DNA of 64,000 nt from Bacillus_AB infantis_C (lineage in GTDB: Bacteria; Bacillota; Bacilli; Bacillales; Cytobacillaceae): contig NZ_JBNILH010000007.1 in NCBI RefSeq assembly GCF_050107595.1, positions 248,001 to 312,000 of the forward strand, given 5' to 3'. Below, one piece after another: positions 61,173 to 64,000 of this stretch (position 1 is the stretch's first letter; each line of letters starts with the position of its first letter). The translations under genes and the position numbers were made by a program. The notes under the pieces are model-generated. The model did not search any database. It was given only the letters and a program-made list of their open reading frames with translations, and was not told where the DNA came from.

Positions 61173-61204
61173 AGCCAATCCCTCCAAAATAAGTATTGTC
61201 GATT

Positions 61205-61233
61205 TAGCATTCGCAGCTGGAAGAAATTTATTC
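61205..61233 (-). promoter_or_regulatory. Putative sigma-G promoter of sspH
   Basis: Minus strand GAATA (61233-61229), 17-base spacer, AATGCTA (61211-61205), compared with GHATR and CATXHTA for sigma-G. One mismatch. This agrees with forespore expression of SspH. Confidence 0.6.
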
Positions 61234-61238
61234 GCTAT

Positions 61239-62585
61239 TCACATCAGCTTTGAAATAAAGGCAGTTGCAATGCCGAAATATACGAATAGCGAGATAATAT
61301 CATTCAAGGTGGTGATCAATGGTCCAGATGCAACTGCCGGGTCAATATTCAGCTTATAGAGGACAAGCGGCACTATTGTTCCTGCAAGAGTGCCAATAAT
61401 CAAGGTAATAATCAGAGAGCTTCCGACCACCAGGCCCAAAATTGCATTACCCTGCCAGATGTATGCAATCACAGATATGAGGATACCGCAGGTCACCCCA
61501 ATAATGACCCCGACAGCAAGCTCCCTTAGAATCAGCTTTGCTGCAAGCTCCCGATCGACTTCTCTGCTGATCAGCCCCCTTACAACTACAGCAAGGGATT
61601 GTGTTCCTGTATTCCCGGTCATCCCTGCTATCATCGGCATGAAAAATGCCAGTGCAACCACCTTGGAAATCGTCTCTTCAAAGCTGCTGATGATTGTTCC
61701 TGAAACAAGCCCGATAAATAGCAGCAAAATCAGCCATGGTAGCCTTCGGTAGGCAGCCACAAAAGCTTTTGTATCAAAATCAATCGACTTTCCGGAAGCT
61801 GAGAGCTTCTCAATATCTTCTGTGGCTTCCCTAATGACCACGTCAATAATATCATCTACCGTAATGATGCCAACCAGCCGATCATTTTCTTCTACTACAG
61901 GCAATGCCAGGAAGTCATAGCGTTCAATCAGCATGGCTGCTTCTTCCTGGTCTGTTTCCGCCTGCACAGAAATCACCCTGCTGAACATAATATCTTTAAT
62001 CTGTTCATGAGGCTCTGCAAGAATCAAATCTCTGTAAGAAACAACTCCTGTTAAACGTTTGTCTCCATCTATTACATATAAGTAGTTGATTGTTTCTGAA
62101 AATACTGCAAATGATTTCATCTTGGCAACCGTTTCGCTGACAGTATAGCTTTCAGGTATCCATACAAACCGGTTCGTCATAATCCTGCCCGCTGTTTCAG
62201 GCGGGTAATTCATGATGCTCTGGACAATCTGGGATTCCTCCTGCTTCATCCCGGCCAGGAGTTCTTCTATCCTTTCAGGTGAGAGGCCTTCTAAAAGCAA
62301 GGCCAAATCGTCATTATCCATCAGATCCATGACCTGACCCGATTTTTCCACACCAAGTTTTACTAGTACCCCGTACTGTTCGTCCCTTTCAAGCTCTTCA
62401 AGCAGATCTGCAATCTGTTCGGGATCAAGCAGAAGAATGAATCGCGACCGGTGCTTCTCCGGAAGCTCCTCATACAGCCTGGCAATATCATAAGGCTGCA
62501 ATTCCGAAATCATTCCCTGGAACTGCTGTTTATCAGCTTCTTTTAGTTGTTTAATCAGTTTGACCAAATATTGTTCGTCAATCAT
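61239..62585 (-). CDS. mgtE: Magnesium transporter MgtE
   Basis: 448 residues. The N-terminal MgtE domain (about 20-130, superhelical, acidic) is followed by two CBS domains (about 138-260) and five transmembrane helices from about 285. The channel signature FFMPMIAGMTGNTGTQSLAV is intact, and the selectivity Asp lies in LNIDPAVASGPLITTLNDI. It is a Mg2+ channel gated by intracellular magnesium. No magnesium riboswitch precedes it: only about 100 bases separate it from the divergent LysE gene. Confidence 0.96.
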   Translation of the reverse strand: MIDEQYLVKLIKQLKEADKQQFQGMISELQPYDIARLYEELPEKHRSRFILLLDPEQIADLLEELERDEQYGVLVKLGVEKSGQVMDLMDNDDLALLLEGLSPERIEELLAGMKQEESQIVQSIMNYPPETAGRIMTNRFVWIPESYTVSETVAKMKSFAVFSETINYLYVIDGDKRLTGVVSYRDLILAEPHEQIKDIMFSRVISVQAETDQEEAAMLIERYDFLALPVVEENDRLVGIITVDDIIDVVIREATEDIEKLSASGKSIDFDTKAFVAAYRRLPWLILLLFIGLVSGTIISSFEETISKVVALAFFMPMIAGMTGNTGTQSLAVVVRGLISREVDRELAAKLILRELAVGVIIGVTCGILISVIAYIWQGNAILGLVVGSSLIITLIIGTLAGTIVPLVLYKLNIDPAVASGPLITTLNDIISLFVYFGIATAFISKLM

Positions 62586-62735
62586 CTATTATCAGCCTCC
62601 CCCTCGCCTCGCTACTACTATTCCCCATTTCTGTTTTCGCAAAGCCATCAGCAATTTATAATCATTTTTCTGTAGTACAAACCTAAAATGCTGAATAGAA
62701 TTGTACAAGCAGCAAATGAAAAGGAGTTGTTTTAT

Positions 62736-63359
62736 TTGAGCATATTCTTAAGCTATATCTTTCTAGGGCTTTCCCTTGCAGCTCCTATTGGTCCTATAAA
62801 TGCAGCACAGCTGGACAAGGGCATAAAAAATGGCTTTTTTCATGCCTGGCTTGTCGGGTTTGGAGCCATGATAGCAGATGGAGTATATATGATTGCCGTC
62901 TACATGGGGGTAGTGAATTTTTTGGAGTTTCCTTTTGTAAAATCATTTTTATGGCTTTTTGGTTTTTTTGTGCTCGTTTATACGGGAATTGAAAGCCTTT
63001 TAACAGCAGGGAAGGTAGTATCCAACGACCGCCTTAAAGATGAATCGGCGGCAAAATCTTTTATTTCCGGCTTCCTTATGTCCATCTCCAATCCTCTGAC
63101 AATTCTTTTCTGGCTTGGCATATATGGCTCTGTATTGGCGAAAACAGCCGCCGAATATGATAAAAGCCAAATTTTAATATACAGCTGTGCAATCTTTATA
63201 GGTCTGCTGTTATGGGATTTGACGATGGCAGCGGTAGCAAGCAGTTTCAGAAGATTCATGACAGGCAGGATACTCGCACTCATTTCAACCTTATCCGGGC
63301 TCTCCCTTATTGGGTTTGGACTTTATTTCGGGTATGAGGCCTATAAGCTGTTTTTCTAA
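62736..63359 (+). CDS. LysE-family amino acid exporter
   Basis: 207 residues, about six transmembrane helices. The N-terminal motif LAAPIGPINAAQLDKGIKNG is the LysE/RhtB signature, and SFISGFLMSISNPLTILFWLG contains the conserved NP of the second half. TTG at 62736 lies eight bases after AAAAGGAG and gives the normal size; the longer frame starts in poor context. It exports amino acids or similar solutes by proton exchange in the family; substrate not deducible. Divergent from mgtE. Confidence 0.87.
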   Translation: MSIFLSYIFLGLSLAAPIGPINAAQLDKGIKNGFFHAWLVGFGAMIADGVYMIAVYMGVVNFLEFPFVKSFLWLFGFFVLVYTGIESLLTAGKVVSNDRLKDESAAKSFISGFLMSISNPLTILFWLGIYGSVLAKTAAEYDKSQILIYSCAIFIGLLLWDLTMAAVASSFRRFMTGRILALISTLSGLSLIGFGLYFGYEAYKLFF

Positions 63360-64000
63360 CAGTACATACGATTCATGAAAGTGAAGTCCCCCTGAACAGT
63401 AGAAAATTCAGCAGTCGTTGAATGTTGAAATCAGAGGATACCGTTAGTAAATAGTTTGGGATAGATGGCAGATTTTCTGGATGATTTGGTAAAAGGGATT
63501 CTGCTGGAGATTGGTGACTGTACTTTTGCCGGGGCTTGGGAAACGGATTCTGCCAGCATTTGGTAGAATATATTGTTAAGTTGGTGGATTATCGGGTGAA
63601 TTGATTAAATAAATTGCCAAGTTGGTAGATTATCCGGCCAATTAATTAAATTCGCTATTAAGCAGCAGCACACGCCATTATCCTAATCAAAAATACTGCT
63701 CATTCGTCCAATCGACTTTCTATTAACAATGATATCGGTTGATAAGCTGATGGATCCCATTGTTTTTAGGATAAATGGTAAAATAATAGGGAAAATTGGT
63801 AAATTATCGGGCGATTTGTTTAAATAAATCGCCAAGTTGGTAGATTATCGAGCCAAATGATTTAATTCGCAACCAAAGCAGCTGCTCTCCCCACCATTTT
63901 AATCAGGAACCTTGCTCTTGCGCCTGCCCCGGCCAATAATTTCAGCACAGGACCTTTTTCTTATTAAAATCTTCTCCTTTTCATAAAAAACACAAAAAAA
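63360..64000. other. Gene-free window end with nested repeats
   Basis: No reading frame of note. The stretch is built from short imperfect repeats based on TTGGTAGATTATCGGGCCAA-like units, plus an earlier pair of GGATTCTGCTGGAG/GGATTCTGCCAGCA units 49 bases apart (63496 and 63545). Confidence 0.6.
63573..63922. repeat. 133-bp imperfect direct duplication, 215-bp period
   Basis: The block at 63573-63705 recurs at 63789-63922. Anchors are ATTATCGGG at 63588 and 63803, TAAATAAAT, and GCCAAGTTGGTAGATTATC, all offset by about 215. Within each block the GATTATC-type unit recurs after 41 bases (63587/63628 and 63802/63843). Divergence is moderate, suggesting an old duplication. Confidence 0.7.

Noticed and set aside
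62586..62735. Magnesium riboswitch upstream of mgtE
   Set aside because: Too little sequence between the divergent genes and no conserved M-box elements.
1..64000. CRISPR array, prophage or defence island
   Set aside because: No regular repeat-spacer array, integrase, phage structural gene or known defence gene was seen in the window.

Overview
The window comes from a spore-forming member of the Bacillaceae (Bacillus in the broad sense). The evidence is a spore protein gene (sspH), a sporulation-type diadenylate cyclase (CdaS), a Bacillus cereus-type RsbK/RsbM/RsbY sigma-B signalling set, a T-box-controlled trp operon, AGGAGG-type ribosome sites with many TTG/GTG starts, and a class I PTS fructose operon. 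It looks like chromosomal core plus metabolic accessory genes. I see no phage, plasmid, complete insertion sequence, CRISPR array or defence locus.

Layout. 0-7 kb: a partial ABC exporter, an M3 peptidase, small stress/repair genes (NTF2-like, STAS, SRAP), manganese catalase, cdaS, an MBL hydrolase and a methyltransferase. 7-11 kb: a YeiH-type exporter and a sulfonate/nitrate-type ABC importer, separated by a terminator and a 120-bp repeat. 11-12 kb: no genes, but an array of short degenerate palindromes. 12-19 kb: trpEGDCFBA behind two tandem tryptophan T-boxes. 19-25 kb: MOSC protein, MFS pump, small genes and two decayed genes. 25-29 kb: fruRKA. 29-33 kb: a candidate small RNA, a cobalamin riboswitch and class I ribonucleotide reductase. 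33-44 kb: an oligosaccharide-use locus (YesMN-like two-component system, GH88/105 hydrolase, binding-protein ABC importer, Gfo/Idh oxidoreductase, ManA-like isomerase). 44-51 kb: hutUIG with a YjiH transporter and an AraC-type regulator, but no hutH. 51-55 kb: a frameshifted aromatic-acid exporter, tRNA-Leu, SGNH hydrolase, DUF2188 protein and MFS pump. 55-61 kb: rsbY, rsbM and rsbK. 61-64 kb: sspH, mgtE, a LysE exporter, then about 640 bp of nested imperfect repeats.

How it works together. Several units carry readable control signals. The trp operon should respond twice to uncharged tRNA-Trp. The B12-independent reductase should be switched off by adenosylcobalamin. The sugar importer operon and the distant, oppositely oriented manA both carry the same tandem ATCTTAAAAT operator with 21-bp spacing, so both are probably driven by the AraC-type response regulator next door, and a CcpA-type cre sits in the importer promoter. 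rsbY has a sigma-B-type promoter, as expected for the RsbKMY feedback circuit, although sigB itself is outside this window. Start sites were re-chosen by ribosome-binding site wherever the longest reading frame ran into promoters, T-boxes or terminators.
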